Shown here: positions 20,530 to 31,457 of the stretch, in pieces | Layout: each line of letters opens with the position of its first letter | How positions within the stretch are numbered: the first letter of the stretch is position 1 | From: Mesostigma viride | Lineage: Eukaryota; Streptophyta; Mesostigmatophyceae; Mesostigmatales; Mesostigmataceae | Length of the DNA: 64,000 nt | Direction of reading: 5' to 3' | NCBI GenBank assembly: GCA_009746045.1 | Contig: RPFO01000026.1 | Coordinates: 2,765,663 to 2,829,662 of the forward strand | Translations under genes and position numbers: made by a program | The notes under the pieces: generated by a model | What the model saw: only the letters and a program-made list of their open reading frames with translations | Database searches by the model: none | Told to the model about the DNA's origin: nothing

Positions 20530-22072
20530 CGTTACCATTTCCTTAGCTGCTGTGGTGTTGGCACGGTCGCTGGCCATGTGAGGAGCCATGAGAGCCAGCG
20601 AGGGCGGGAATCATGGGACAGGTCCTCGCCGGCCCACCCCACAGGACATGCAGTTAAGGCAGGCACGTCAGCTCAGCTCATTTGGGTTTTACCAAAGCTG
20701 AGTGGCCAGCCGCCATGGTGGCGCCGGAGATTGTGGCACGCAGACGCGACAGCTGTCACGGATGCGAGCTATGTCATCCGGGCGCCCACTATGCACAAGA
20801 CCGGTGACGTGCGCAAGGAATTTGTTTTCTGCGCATTTTCGACAAAGGCTAGTGACCGGGGGGGGGACACTAGCACTTGCAGCATAGGGGCAGGGGCAGG
20901 CGCGCCGGGCCAGGCACAGTCGGGCGCGCAGCATAAGAGCGGACGAAAGTGTACGTGCGCGCGCGCTGGGCCAGGCACAGCTGGGCCGGCGCGCAGCACT
21001 GACTTGAGCGGACGGCAGCACAAGTGCGCAGCGTCGAGAGGATCATACGCGAGTTAGTGGACAACTGGAGCTGGAGCTGGAGCTGGACTGCTGGACTTCA
21101 ACAGCGCCGAGGCTATTCAATGACAGGCCAGGTGTCTTTGTGGTGTAGAATAGCGGGTCAACGTTATGAGGACTGGACAGAAAATGGAAAAGGACAATTT
21201 GCGGTGCGGAGCCAGATCGCTGGAATGAATGCAAAATCGCTGGCAGCCCTACAAAGGGATTTCTTCTAGAAAGGAAATATTAGAAGCAATGTTTGCTGGG
21301 CCACTCACACGCAAGGTGTGAGCGTGCAGATTGTTTGAAGGATATTATGCTTCGACCTTGGTGGTCGTGACTCGATGCCGGACATTCCCAGGGACAGAAA
21401 TGCCGGAGCGGCTCTAGGAGATGAGATCGGCAACAGGGTAGCAATTTAGATTTGTCGGGATGCCTTCCTGCTTTTGTTGGCATGTGTGGTAGAAAGCCAG
21501 GGCGGCAACTGGAATGCGGTTTCTGTTTGCATGGTTCAGGCAGCAAGATAGTTTTGGCACTTCTGGCTGGACTGACAAGTGTGGCGTGTGTCATGCGTGT
21601 GGCATGACGAATGGTTTGGTTCATAGTCGAAGAGGACTCTCACGTAGCGTGTAGTCTCTTCGAGTCTCTCGTTAGTGGCCTTCGTGTTTCTCCCTTTCCT
21701 TGGGAGCAAGGCCGGTAGCATGTCATGGAGCGCTGCCTAACTGTGGGCTCGTGAGCATGGAGTGCATCGATATTGAGACTATCAACGTGTTGTAATTGTA
21801 TTAACTTTCTCAATAAATTCCGCATGTGCGGCTTCATCATCAGACTGTGAAAAGTGCGTGTTGTGAAAGCATTGTTCTATACCAGGGGAGGCAAAAGCAT
21901 CATCTTGCACCATCATCATTGTCGCCATTAGATTAGTTGGAGCGTCTAGCTAACACCCCAGCAACCTTGGATAGTCAAACGCGGCACGCGACGGTACACA
22001 AGGGGATCAATAAGGTGGTCATCAGGCACGAGGGACAGTTCCTTGTCCTCGGCTGAGAACCTTCCTTTCGTT
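20530..22072. other. Ty3 3' region and unassigned DNA
   Basis: No gene recognised. It contains a 143-bp block (20609-20751) repeated at 22073-22211, two GC-rich imperfect repeats (GGGCCAGGCACAG type, near 20908 and 20969) and a GGAGCT tandem tract at 21067-21090. A TGTCACGG at 20755 might be an LTR start but no matching end was found. Confidence 0.4.
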
Positions 22073-22505
22073 AATCATGGGACAGGTCCTCGCCCACCCC
22101 ACAGGGCATGCAGTTAAGGCAGGCACGTCAGCTCAGCTCATTTGGGTTTTACCAAAGCTGAGTGGCTAGCCGCCATGGTGGCGCCGGAGATTGTGGCACG
22201 CAGACGCGACACCTCTCCCTTCTTTCGTCTGCCATGCAGAACAAGAAGAGGTGGCATAAGATTGTCCAGGCTCACACGCCAGCCCCTGTGGGCAAGCCAC
22301 CTCCACCCAAGAGGAAGGGGCGTTTTGCTGAGGAGTGTAGTTAGGATTCTCTAGACTAGCTAGCTTAGAGTTAGATTAGTTCGCTTACGCGGCTTCTCGC
22401 ACCCACCCATCCAGCAAGGAATATGTGCCACATGATCTCCCAACAGAGGCATTAAATTAAACTAAATTAAATTAAATTAAATTAAATTAAATTAAATTAA
22501 ATTAT
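22073..22505 (+). mobile_element. 5'-truncated LINE 3' end with (AAATT)n tail
   Basis: The C-terminus of ORF2 reads MQNKKRWHKIVQAHTPAPVG to a stop at 22341-22343, followed by a 3' UTR ending ATGTGCCACATGATCTCCC and a tail of about ten AAATT units (22455-22505). Similar C-termini occur at 29549-29764 (minus) and 32242-32428 (plus). Confidence 0.65.
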
Positions 22506-22593
22506 AACATGCCTCCGTTGGGAGGTCATGTAGCACATATTCCTTGATGGATGGTGGGTTGTAGAGAGCCGCGTAATCGAACTAACCTATAAC

Positions 22594-23657
22594 TCGGCGA
22601 ACGAGCTTGGGGAAGGGGGGCCGACTAACAAGCAGAATTTACTAGCTGACCTCATTTATGCCGACGACATCACGCTCATCGAGAAGCCGGAGTCTGCCCA
22701 ACTTTGGCTGGACTGCCTGGCGCTCGAGGCTCGGGCGGTTGGTCTAGAAATCAGCCCCAAAACGGAGGCCCTGGCCCTCGGCATGGCAGGGCCCCCACCC
22801 ACACTCCGCCTCTTAGACGATGCCGAGGTCAACTACCCTCCTTCAGGCCGCTTCAAGCTGCTCGGCAGTTGGCCTCCCGACTGCGAGGACGACATGACGA
22901 CACGGATCGGCATGGCGTGGGCGCACCTCCATGACCACCGCCGCTGGTGGAGCAACCCCGCCCTACCCCGGATCGTCAAGCGTGACCTCTTCAAGGTCGT
23001 CATTCTGACGATCCTGACCTACGGCGCCGAGACGTGGACACTGATGCAGGAGCTGGAGCAACGACTCGACGGCGCCGTCACCAAGATGCTTCGCAAGGCC
23101 CTTAACATCCCCTTTGGTTTGCACATTAGTAATGAGGATTTGTACGCTGATTTGCCCTATGTTTCCCACATTATTAGGCACAGGCGCCTGGGCCTAGCCG
23201 GGCACCTGGCCCGCACAGATCAGGTAGATACATCAGATAGACTAGCTGGCACCAAGCCCGCCCAGCCTGGGCGATATGTCCTCACCTGGCGTGCCCCCGG
23301 CCGCGCGCGGCAGGGCCGCCACCCGTGGACTTTTTGTGATAGACTCGGCATGGACATGTGCTACACTAGACGTGACGGGCTCACCCCCGGGCAGCCTCCT
23401 GGTTTGTCTGTAATATGGAGGCAGATGGTGCGCAAGGATAGATGGCAAGTAGTGATGAAGGAGACCACCCCCAAGCCTGTGGGGGCTCCGCGTGTGACCA
23501 AGTATGGCATTCATAGCGATTCGGGCCGCGGTGCCCACACCCCTGTAACTAGGACCTAGATAGCTTATACCATCCATTCCATCCCATGTTCCCCTCCCAC
23601 TGAGGACTTATGCTCACGTGACGCAGTCACGTGTCTATTAATTAATTAATTAATTAA
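22594..23657 (+). mobile_element. 5'-truncated LINE: RT end, ORF2 C-terminus and (TTAA)n tail
   Basis: An open frame (about 22600-23559) carries the RT catalytic YADD in LIYADDITLIE, then AVGLEISPKTEALAL and the post-RT region with ILTYGAETWTLM and RRLGLAGHLART, all hallmarks of non-LTR RTs. The frame is intact from the truncation point to its stop. The 3' UTR ends in TTAATT repeats (23636-23657). A closely similar but broken copy is at 54925-55493. Confidence 0.85.
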
Positions 23658-23857
23658 CCATCATGGAGGTGCAGGTGCACCTAGTGCACCCAGAGCAGGT
23701 GATAGTTGTACATCCTACACCTGCGCTGGTTGTCTCTTTGATCCTACACCTGCAGGTTGTCGCCCTGATTGTATTACAAACCCATAGATGCCCCTTTCTC
23801 AGGGCTATGTGTTACATATGCTCCCCACGGAGCTATGATTTTAATTAATTAATTAAT
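23658..23857 (+). mobile_element. Short LINE 3'-UTR insertion with AATT tail
   Basis: This sequence matches 57480-57650 (both run from CCATCATGG to GCTATGATTTTAATT). It is appended directly to the tail of the preceding LINE. It contains a tiny further insertion at 23725-23740, flanked by a duplication. Confidence 0.7.
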
Positions 23858-24225
23858 TCCTTGATGGATGGTGGGTTGGAGAGAGCCGCGTAATCGAACT
23901 AACCTATAACTCTAGTCTATCTCTAAACAGAGGCATGTTATAATTAATTTTAATTTTTAATGTCGGTCATGCAGGAATTGTCTTCTTGGCCACCAAGCAA
24001 TAATGCTATGCGCCTGTCGCGATACAACAAAGCTTTCCCGGCGCAAAAAAAGTCCTGAGGGGTCAGGGCGCTCTTATTTTATGTACAAGCATGTCATTAT
24101 ACAACAAATGTATGTACAAAGCTTTCGTTCCATGACACATGGGTAAACACTGTATTTACGCACAATGGAGCCTGGCCAACCCATGCACATGCACAGCATG
24201 AATACTAGTCGAGCTACCATGCACT
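23858..24225. other. LINE debris and unassigned DNA
   Basis: 23858-23912 repeats 22544-22593. The rest, up to the fucosyltransferase stop, shows no feature except its probable 3' untranslated region. Confidence 0.4.
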
Positions 24226-25965
24226 TCATGGCATGGGTGATCCACCAGTTGTGCCATTCCCCCTAGCTACCAGGTGACGCACCAACTGGCACATTTCCGA
24301 ATGCATGAGCCAGGATTTCGTGTCCGAGAACGTCTTGAACGCCGGATGGAACGGCACGCCTGCCCGCGCGTCCTCCCGCCATGTCATGTACTCCCCATAT
24401 GCCTCGTCATCCGCGGCAAGCCGCTTGATTTCTTGGAAAAATAGCTCCTCGCTCGCAAAATTACCCCGATCTACGATCATGCGCGATGCGCTGTATGGTA
24501 GGAGCTCCTGGACATTCGGGGCGCCCCAGTACAAGGGCAGGCACCCTGCGTGCAGTCCTTGGTACACCTTCTCGGTCACATAGTCGTTCTCGATCGCGTT
24601 CTCAAACGCGACGCAGAAGCGGTACTTTGCTATCATACTTCTCTTCACTATGTTCCCGTATCTGTAAGGCTCGATCGGCCCCATGTTGTTCAGGCACGTC
24701 CCGAACGAGTCCACTCGGAAAACCGCCATAAGCCGTTTGATCAGTTCCTCGCGTTTGTTCGGTGTGTAGCAATTCGAGATCACAACCACAATGGCGTTGA
24801 TCTTTTCGTGGACAGGCAGGGGTGGCAGGTTCAACCCCCACACAGACTTCCCGTCCTGAATCTCCTCCAAAAAACCCTGGCCATATAAATACGGGATCTG
24901 CACGGGGACGAGCTTGGATGACACGCGGTAGCTCAGCTCGATGTCGAATTGCTGCATGAACGTTCGATTGTTCATCCAAGGGTAGTGGACCGCCGACTCG
25001 GGGGAATACCCGACGACGGGCACGTCGGGCCGCAGGTGCAATGGCTCCGCCGATTCATCCATTCTCGGCAGGAAATACCACAGTGTGCTGACGTCGGCGT
25101 CTCGCGGGGGTGGGTGGGCCGGATCCCCCTCCTTGGCGCAGAAGGAGGCATGATCCGCGAATCCCCTGACATGTGCGTCTCCCCTTAATTGCCGAGCATC
25201 GACACGCCCAACAACGTCCCCAACCCAGCAGCGGCCGCAGTGCTCGGGTATGTAATCCACACGAACCATCATGAGGATGGTGAAGTCCACCCTGTCGTTC
25301 ATCGTGACGGGAGGCAGGACCTGTGAGGTGACATTGGGGGTGGCCGGAGTGGTGTCATTGTTATTAAGGGTGGCCGGCTCCGTCTTGTTCACTTCCTGAC
25401 CACCCACTAGAGCCTGAGACGCCCCCGACAACACCGAGCCACCAATAGCTTGCTGGCCGCCCGCTAGAGGAGGCCCAAGGGTTGGCGGCGCGACTTGGCC
25501 GATCCGCTTCCCTTCCCCGGTGACAGGCCGGTCAGGACGTGGCCAGCGTGTCGGTGAAGCCTGCCCCATACTGTTCGCAAATTCACCAGGAGGGGGCGTT
25601 GCCATCGAGTGGGAAGAAGAGGAGCTCCGAAAAATATGCCAACTGGCCTTTTGGAAGGGGCCACGCGCTCGTGGGAGCCCTTTGTAGTAAGCGGACCTGC
25701 GAACTGGGAATGGTTGCAAGTTTGGGAACCGGAACTTGGCGCCTCGGAGGCCCGGCCGTGGCTGTCCACCGGGCCGTCTCCCGCGCATGTTGCCGTTCGT
25801 GACGGGAAGTTGATCACCCTGGACTGGTAAAGTTTGCTCGAGCAGGCCGCTCGCCAAAAGCAGCAGACCAACGCACAGTAGTCGATAGTGCATCCTCCAG
25901 CTAGTAGAAGGCAGGCCTCCAAGGATGCCGTAAGCCACCTGGACTCCTAGACAGGGAATAGGCAA
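24226..25965 (-). CDS. Alpha-1,3-fucosyltransferase, GT10 family, type II membrane protein
   Basis: 579 codons without introns. A short N-terminal tail precedes a hydrophobic anchor (LLCVGLLLLASGLL, residues about 29-42); the second Met (MHYRLL, near 25896) may be the true start. Residues about 45-220 form a Pro/Ser/Gly-rich stem. The catalytic domain follows, with SPESAVHYPWMNN near residue 325 (acceptor motif region) and the GDP-fucose motif RFCVAFENAIENDYVTEK near 447, then GCLPLYWGAPNV. GT10 enzymes move fucose from GDP-fucose to N-acetylglucosamine in glycans, in the Golgi lumen. Ala replaces the usual Ser in FENS. Asn-glycosylation sites (NKT, NNT, NVT) occur in the stem. It is the most gene-like single-copy frame in the left half. 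Confidence 0.9.
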   Translation of the reverse strand: MPIPCLGVQVAYGILGGLPSTSWRMHYRLLCVGLLLLASGLLEQTLPVQGDQLPVTNGNMRGRRPGGQPRPGLRGAKFRFPNLQPFPVRRSAYYKGLPRARGPFQKASWHIFRSSSSSHSMATPPPGEFANSMGQASPTRWPRPDRPVTGEGKRIGQVAPPTLGPPLAGGQQAIGGSVLSGASQALVGGQEVNKTEPATLNNNDTTPATPNVTSQVLPPVTMNDRVDFTILMMVRVDYIPEHCGRCWVGDVVGRVDARQLRGDAHVRGFADHASFCAKEGDPAHPPPRDADVSTLWYFLPRMDESAEPLHLRPDVPVVGYSPESAVHYPWMNNRTFMQQFDIELSYRVSSKLVPVQIPYLYGQGFLEEIQDGKSVWGLNLPPLPVHEKINAIVVVISNCYTPNKREELIKRLMAVFRVDSFGTCLNNMGPIEPYRYGNIVKRSMIAKYRFCVAFENAIENDYVTEKVYQGLHAGCLPLYWGAPNVQELLPYSASRMIVDRGNFASEELFFQEIKRLAADDEAYGEYMTWREDARAGVPFHPAFKTFSDTKSWLMHSEMCQLVRHLVARGNGTTGGSPMP

Positions 25966-26550
25966 TCCCGGGCAATCCGTCGGTGGTTACATTTAGTCCA
26001 CGAACCGAAATACGGATGCTGGGCTCGATCTCCATCCACCAAGCTGTCCGCGGAAGGTCTCAGCTGGTTGTCCGTTTCAGTAAGCGATTCGCTGAGGATG
26101 GCCGGTTAGGCTCTCAAGTCCGAGGTCCTCAAGTCCCGACGCATCATCGCCCATGCTTTATCCCGGCATGACGAAGAACTGAAAGGCTATCGTCACGGGT
26201 AACTTGCCACAGGGCATTTTCTTAAGATTAAGGCCTCAACCCCCCCGTCGCCTGACATTTTAGCGGCGCAAAATAGTCGAAGTGTCCGATCGCTGCTGGG
26301 CGCTGGCCATGACAACATTCCAGGAACGGTGATTGTTTGATCAACATATATACTAAAGCTTGTAAAACGCAGCCTTGGCACAATTTTAGCTAACACTCTT
26401 TCGAACGGCTTTCGGCTCCAGCCACTCAGCGGCGCGACGTAAAGTCCGCGTGACGAATGAGCTGCGCGAAATTTCATTGCGACCAATCACGATTCACGAA
26501 AATGTCAAAGCACGGCGTCCATATTATCAGGGTTTTCAATGAGTGAAGTT
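25966..26550. other. Intergenic, upstream of the fucosyltransferase
   Basis: No gene or repeat recognised. It would hold the fucosyltransferase promoter on the minus strand. Confidence 0.4.
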
Positions 26551-26556
26551 GCGGCC

Positions 26557-26630
26557 TCGCCAAAGAACTGGTTTCCGAGTCGCCAAAGGATGGATTGCGG
26601 TCGCCAAAGGATGGATTGCGGTCGCCAGAA
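26557..26630 (+). promoter_or_regulatory. Cluster of TCGCCAAAG sites, E2F-like core
   Basis: Copies at 26557, 26580 and 26601, plus a variant at 26622. The reverse complement, CTTTGGCGA, is close to the E2F consensus TTTSSCGC. A cluster of the same motif on the other strand lies at 36785-36837. It is about 460 bases upstream of the ATG at 27090. Confidence 0.35.
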
Positions 26631-26703
26631 GTTAGTTTGTGGTGCTGGGCGGAGGGTTACAGCACAAAAACATTAGTTTCCTGCACCTTGGCGATGGAGT
26701 GTT

Positions 26704-26828
26704 ATCAAGGAGACAACCAGCGCAGGCCAGAAATCGGGAGAATCCGGACCATGGTCGCTCGAGCCTGCCGTCATCTTGTCCGCGTGTTCGAGTCGTTCAG
26801 GGTGATGAAGATGAATGGTGATGGAAAT
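26704..26828 (-). mobile_element. Short dispersed element, longest form (about 125 bp)
   Basis: On the minus strand the 3' end is CTGGTTGTCTCCTTG. GTGTT flanks it (26699-26703 and 26829-26833). Nearly the same sequence lies at 30172-30292, and shorter pieces sharing only the 3' end occur at 23725, 31739, 31895, 32945 and 34270. Confidence 0.6.
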
Positions 26829-27089
26829 GTGTTGCCTTGTGCATTGAAATTATGGCTGGCTTACGTGTAGAGCGACTAGATGACCTAGACGGTGGGGCCG
26901 GAAACAGCCTGCGTTGGGTTTTATAGCCTGCGTTGGGCGACGCCAGCTGCTGTGCGATCATGACCGTGCGATCATAAGCATCCATTTTTCACGGAACGTA
27001 TAATGCAACGGTGCTCTGGCTTGTTTCGTTAATTTGGTCGCTGCTCTCTGCGTCTTCTAACAGATTCCCATTCCCCTCTCAACTCCACG

Positions 27090-28690
27090 ATGTCGACGCC
27101 AACACGCTGGAGGAGGGCCTCGGCGGAGTTGCCAGACCCCTCCACACCGAAGAAACAAAGCAAGAAAAGAGGATCGGGGAATTCGGCGGCCTCTCCGATA
27201 TGCTTGGATTTCTCGCCTCAGCGCTCTTCCCCCGCGAGCAAGCCGCGGCTTGTGAGGACCCTGCCTCCTCTTCAGGCGGATCGAGCAAGTGCGAGTCTGC
27301 GCCTGTATTCTTAATGTCGGTAGCATTTTTTGGAAAGCATCGTCTAACATAACGACATTGTTTTGCGTGGCATTCGTACTTCAGGGAGAATTCGAAGGGC
27401 CTTTGAGGGATCGCACTGGTGTGTTAAGGAAGAGCGTGGTCCGCCGGTGTCCCGAGCGACGTCTACCGAGCTGCCAGCTGTGATGGTATCGTGGTGACTT
27501 ACTGGCGGTTAACTGTGCTTGTCTTTGTAGGCCTTTTCTGCAATTGGGTTTACTTTGCATCAGCCATTTACACATGCATTGCTAAATGTTACATGTGGTT
27601 GATTGGCCAGCCTTTGTAAGAGATGACCATCACTTGTTTTTTTGAAGGCAATGCTCTTCTGCCTGTTTCAATAATAGGTTGCCCATCATTCGCACCTACA
27701 GTCCATCTCAACTACATCGTTCATTTTTTCTGTGTGTGATGGCAAGATTGCATTTTACCATACCAATAATGCTCGCATCGCTTGCTAAGGAGTATGGTTC
27801 GCGGGTATTTTCACTCTGCATTATGAATTTAGGGGGGCACTGAGAGCATGTAAAGTGAGCAGGTATGCATCAAGGCTGAGTCGATGAGTTTTCCCAAAGT
27901 GGGTGTGCCCATGCCGCACCATGGTTTACACCCCACCTTCATCTGTTGGAAACTTGCGGGTTTTTTGTTCTGTTTACATGTTTACAGACACTTGGCGAAG
28001 TTTCTCAGAGATGTCTATTGGGTGTGGGGCAATTTGGTTTGCATTGCTGTGATGTCACATGGGACTGTGGTAATGATGAGTCACTTGGAGGGGGAAGCAA
28101 GTGTGCACACCTGCCATGGGTCGGTATCGCCAGTATTGGATTTCTCTTCGTTATGGGGAGACATTCTTGTTACATGTCAGTCTAGTTTCATAATGGTGTT
28201 GTTCTTTGTGACAAATTGGCTACTTTCTCGCGTGCCCCACATCCGTCTTGTCCATCGCTTGACTTGCGCCCTTGCTTGTGCACAATGATGCCACTTGCAT
28301 TGCCATTCCTCCACCCCTCTTTATTTCGCCATGCAGGCATTAGCTGCCGCCCTCTTTTATTTCCTCTCTCATTTCCTTTAAATGCTTAGGGCTTGATTTA
28401 GGATTCAGTCGTGTACAAGAACATCAGTGTCTAAATTTGATTGTGTCATGATTGCGTTTGCTGTTGCAGGTGGGTGGCTGGACGAATGCGAAGATGGACA
28501 GCAGAAAGAGGGTTTGCGGCGGCAAGGGCGTGAACGCTAGTCACCATTGTCAGGTGAAACTTGAGAATGGGTACACATACCTTGCAATTGATTGCAGTAC
28601 CTGGGTAAAGATTAATGATAAGCTGTCAAAAAGAAACCCAGGTCCGTTTTTTTTTCCAGCAAGGCATGTGCAAAGAATCCTGAGATGAGC
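27090..28690 (+). CDS. Probable multi-exon host gene of unknown function
   Basis: The ATG at 27090 opens a 74-codon, Lys/Ser/Pro-rich frame (MSTPTRWRRASAELPDPSTP) typical of a basic, disordered N-terminus. Further on, CAG acceptors precede open segments: 27386 (GEFEGPLRDRTGVLRKSVVR, ending at a GTGATG donor candidate near 27480) and 28470 (VGGWTNAKMDSRKRVCGGKG to LENGYTYLAIDCSTW). The exons are inferred from splice-like junctions and open frame only, so exact borders are uncertain. I recognise no domain. It shares no repeat with the rest of the window, which argues for host DNA. Confidence 0.35.
27884..28288 (+). other. Open frame inside the putative intron, probably spurious
   Basis: 134 codons, hydrophobic, overlapping a second frame of 79 codons. 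No domain; likely chance within an intron. Confidence 0.15.
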
Positions 28691-28839
28691 CTGCACTTGC
28701 CGGATGGTAAGGCCGTGCCTGCCTACTCCGGTTTATAAATGCCGCAATTTTGTTTAAGCGACCTTTGGGTCATTTGCATTTTGGGGCACAAGTTTACATG
28801 GTATGGTATTTGATGATGCCAACTGGGATGTACCCTGAA

Positions 28840-28985
28840 TAGGGCTGTATGCTCGTATGTACAACATAGAGTGGACACTCACTTCCATATTCCTCAACGA
28901 CTCTAGAATTGTGGACAAGATAACGGCAGGTTTGAGCTACCATGGTCCGAATTCTTCCGCTGGTTGTATCTATCAAAGAGAGACT
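28840..28985 (+). mobile_element. Diverged copy of the short dispersed element
   Basis: AAGATAACGGCAGG...ACCATGGTCCGAATTC and CTGGTTGTATCTATCAAAGA match the element at 26704-26828, in the opposite orientation and more diverged. Confidence 0.45.
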
Positions 28986-29149
28986 ATAGTGATGGACTTT
29001 ACAATGAATCTATTTCAACAAAATCGTTGCATGAGCCGTTAATGAATATCCATTATCAAGTAATAGTTGTCAAGATCACTCAAAATTAAGTGGGACAAGT
29101 CTACTTCAAGGTCTTGCACTTAATAAGTACGTAAGTACTTGCGTGTCAT

Positions 29150-29408
29150 TAATTAATGATTTTAATTAATTAATTAATAGACACGTGACTGCGTCACGTG
29201 AGGATAAGTCCTCAGTGGGAGGGGAACATATGGGATGGAATGGATGGCCGGTGGAATTAGCTATCTACGTCCTAGTTACAGGGTTGTGAGCACCGCGTCC
29301 CGAATCGCTATGAACGCCATACGCGGTCACACGCGGAGCCCCCACAGACTTGGGGGTGGTCTCCTTCATCACTACTTGCCATCTATCCTTGCGTACCATC
29401 TGCCTCCA
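29150..29408 (-). mobile_element. LINE 3' end, minus strand, with TTAATT tail
   Basis: Complement of the 3' part of the LINE at 22594-23657: the ORF2 C-terminus, 3' UTR (TGACGCAGTCACGTG) and tail at 29157-29178. It ends abruptly at 29408, next to the tail of the following LINE. Confidence 0.75.
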
Positions 29409-29984
29409 TTAAAAATTAAATTAAATTATAACATGCCGCCGTGGGGAGATCATGTAGCACATATTCCATGAGGGATGGGGTGGAGGAAGCCGCGTGATCG
29501 AACTATCCTAACTCTAAGCTATCTAGAAAATCCTAACTACACTACTCATCAAAACGCCTCCTCCGCTTGGGGAGAGGGGGCTTGCCCACAGGGTCGGGCG
29601 TGTGCGCCTTGACAATCTTCGAAGAAATTCCTCCACCGCGTCTTGTCCTGCATGGCAGTCCAAAGACGGGAGAGAGAGTATCCCCATATCTCCCTCCATA
29701 TTACAGACAAACCAGGAGGCTGCCCGGGTGTGAGCCCGTCACGTCTAGTGTAGCACATGTCCATGCCGAGTCTATCACGAAAAGTCCACGGGTGGCGGCC
29801 CTGCCGCGCGCAGCTTGGGGCACGTCAGGTGAGGACATATCGCCCAGGCTGGGCGGGCTTGGTGCCAGCTAGTCTATCTGATGTGTCTACCTGATCTGTG
29901 CGGGCCAGGCCGGTGCCCGGCTAGGCCCAGGCGCCTGTGCCTAATAATGTGGGAGACATAGGGCAAATCAGCGTACAAATTGAA
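29409..29984 (-). mobile_element. LINE ORF2 C-terminus and 3' UTR, minus strand
   Basis: The minus strand reads LGMDMCYTRRDGLTPGQPPG, then AMQDKTRWRNFFEDC, then a stop, and a 3' UTR ending in TTATAATTTAATTTAATT (29404-29424). Its 5' end abuts another LINE tail at 29985. Confidence 0.7.
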
Positions 29985-30540
29985 TTGAATTGAATTGAAT
30001 TGTAACATAACTCCGTTGGGAGTATATGTAGCACATAGCCCTTGAGAGGGGGGCATATGGCCTATCATACATCCTAAGCTACTTCCTGCAAGGGTGGGGA
30101 TGTAAAGGACCCTTGCTCTAGGTGCACCAGGGCACTTGCATCCCCATGATCTTCAAGCTATCAAAGAGACAACCAGCGCAGGCCAGAAATCGGGAGAATC
30201 CGGACCATGGTAGCTCGAGCCTGCCGTTATCTTTTCCGCGTTTTCGAGTCGTTCAGGATGATGAAGATGAATGGTGATGGAAATGTGCCCAGCGAAGGGG
30301 GAGCCTGTCATGGGGGGGAAGATCAGCATAGCTATACAAAAAGCTAGGGCATGGCGTCTCAGCAGAGAGTTACTCCCTGCATGGGCACGGCAAAGCTAGG
30401 CATCATCTGGAGGTTGGCTCATCATAGGCCCACATGTACATGACTAAAAATGCTAGGCATCAGCTGGTATAGTGCCTGTAGTAGGCGGGCATGTACAAGG
30501 CCACTGTCTATCTATTCTACACTAGTTACTGCTGCTGTAT
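29985..30540 (-). mobile_element. LINE 3'-UTR fragment with AATTC tail, interrupted by a short element
   Basis: Tail (AATTG/CAATT)n at 29979-30001, then the ACTCCGTTGGGAG block and the leftward 3' UTR, matching 54543-54920 and (plus strand) 57180-57655. The short dispersed element at 30172-30292 splits it. Confidence 0.65.
30172..30292 (-). mobile_element. Short dispersed element, second long copy
   Basis: Nearly identical to 26704-26828 over its whole length. Comparison with 54700-54740 shows it interrupts a LINE 3' UTR, but the flanking duplication is not clear here. Confidence 0.55.
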
Positions 30541-30544
30541 TCCC

Positions 30545-31445
30545 CTAGGCTGGGGCTGCCGGAGTCGCTGGGGCCGCGGTGGTTGAGGGGGTCGCGTGCC
30601 AGGGCTTGTGGCCGACGTAGATGTCCGCGGCCCTTCCAGTACACCGGCTGGCCCGCCTTGGTCTGCCGGAGCTGGAGGTAGGTCGGCCATCTAGCTCCCG
30701 TCGCCGTTGTTGCTGCGCCAGGGTCAAGTCGTCGTCCACGGTGAACGGAGTGTTCTCGAGCCGCTTGCGGCGTCTGAGGAACGAAACCTTGTCCGCTGGG
30801 CTGTCAAAGATGAGAAGAAGCGGAGGCGCCCCTGCCTTACCCCGCGCGCGGGGGAGGCGGTGGGCGGTCAGCTTAATCTCACCAAGGAGGCCCATGCGTG
30901 CAAGGATTTTGCTCTCAAACGCACGTGCAAGCTTCTCGGAATTCTCACCTTCCACCAGGTCGAAGTTCTTGAGGATGGCGTTGAGGCTGCGCTTGGAGAG
31001 CTCGGCCTCCTCGCGGAGGTCAAGCGTCTGCCGCTGGAGCTGGGCTGCGACGGCGGAGGTGGTGGAGGTGGTATGTTGCTTAAGCATGTCCGCCCAGGTG
31101 GTGATGGGAGGAGCATCGCCGGCCAGGCCAGCCGGGGCTGGCTTGGCGGCAATGTCCTTCACCGCCTGGGCGGTGAGGCCTGCGGTGTTCTGCAGAACCT
31201 CGATAGCGATGGCGTTGTCCTTAACCCGCTGACCAGTCGATGTCACGGAGCTGGGCGGTGATGGCGTCGGAGGTGGAGGTGGTGGCGGTGGAGGAGGCGA
31301 GGAGGGTGGAGGTGGCGGTGGAGATGGTGGAGGTGGCGGTGGAAAGGAGGGGAAGCTCGGCAGTCAGCGTGCCGCCGATGGCCGCCACATCTGCAGCAAT
31401 GGGGTCCACGTGCTCCTCGAGGACCTCTTTAAGGAGTGAGCGGAT
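30545..31445 (-). pseudogene. LINE ORF1 protein (coiled coil, RRM, C-terminal domain)
   Basis: The 233-codon frame at 30545-31246 shows a coiled-coil stretch (LREEAELSKRSLNAILKNFD), then LLLIFDSPADKVSFLRRRKR and FTVDDDLTLAQQQRRR, the L1-type ORF1p signature of RRM and C-terminal domain. A second frame (31221-31409) gives the Thr/Ser-rich N-terminal part. ORF1p coats element RNA and acts as a nucleic-acid chaperone. A frameshift near 31240 separates the two parts. Confidence 0.7.
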
Positions 31446-31457
31446 GGAGGATTCGGT

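Noticed and set aside
20755-20762. TGTCACGG as 3' LTR start of the Ty3 integrase element
   Set aside because: No polypurine tract before it and no matching end or second copy was found.
25464-25922. 152-codon minus-strand frame overlapping the fucosyltransferase start
   Set aside because: Out-of-frame shadow of the Pro/Gly-rich stem region.
26704-26828. tRNA-derived origin of the short dispersed element
   Set aside because: A TTCGAGTC and a TAGCTCGAG resemble pol III boxes, but on the strand opposite to the one implied by the constant 3' end, so I do not call it tRNA-derived.
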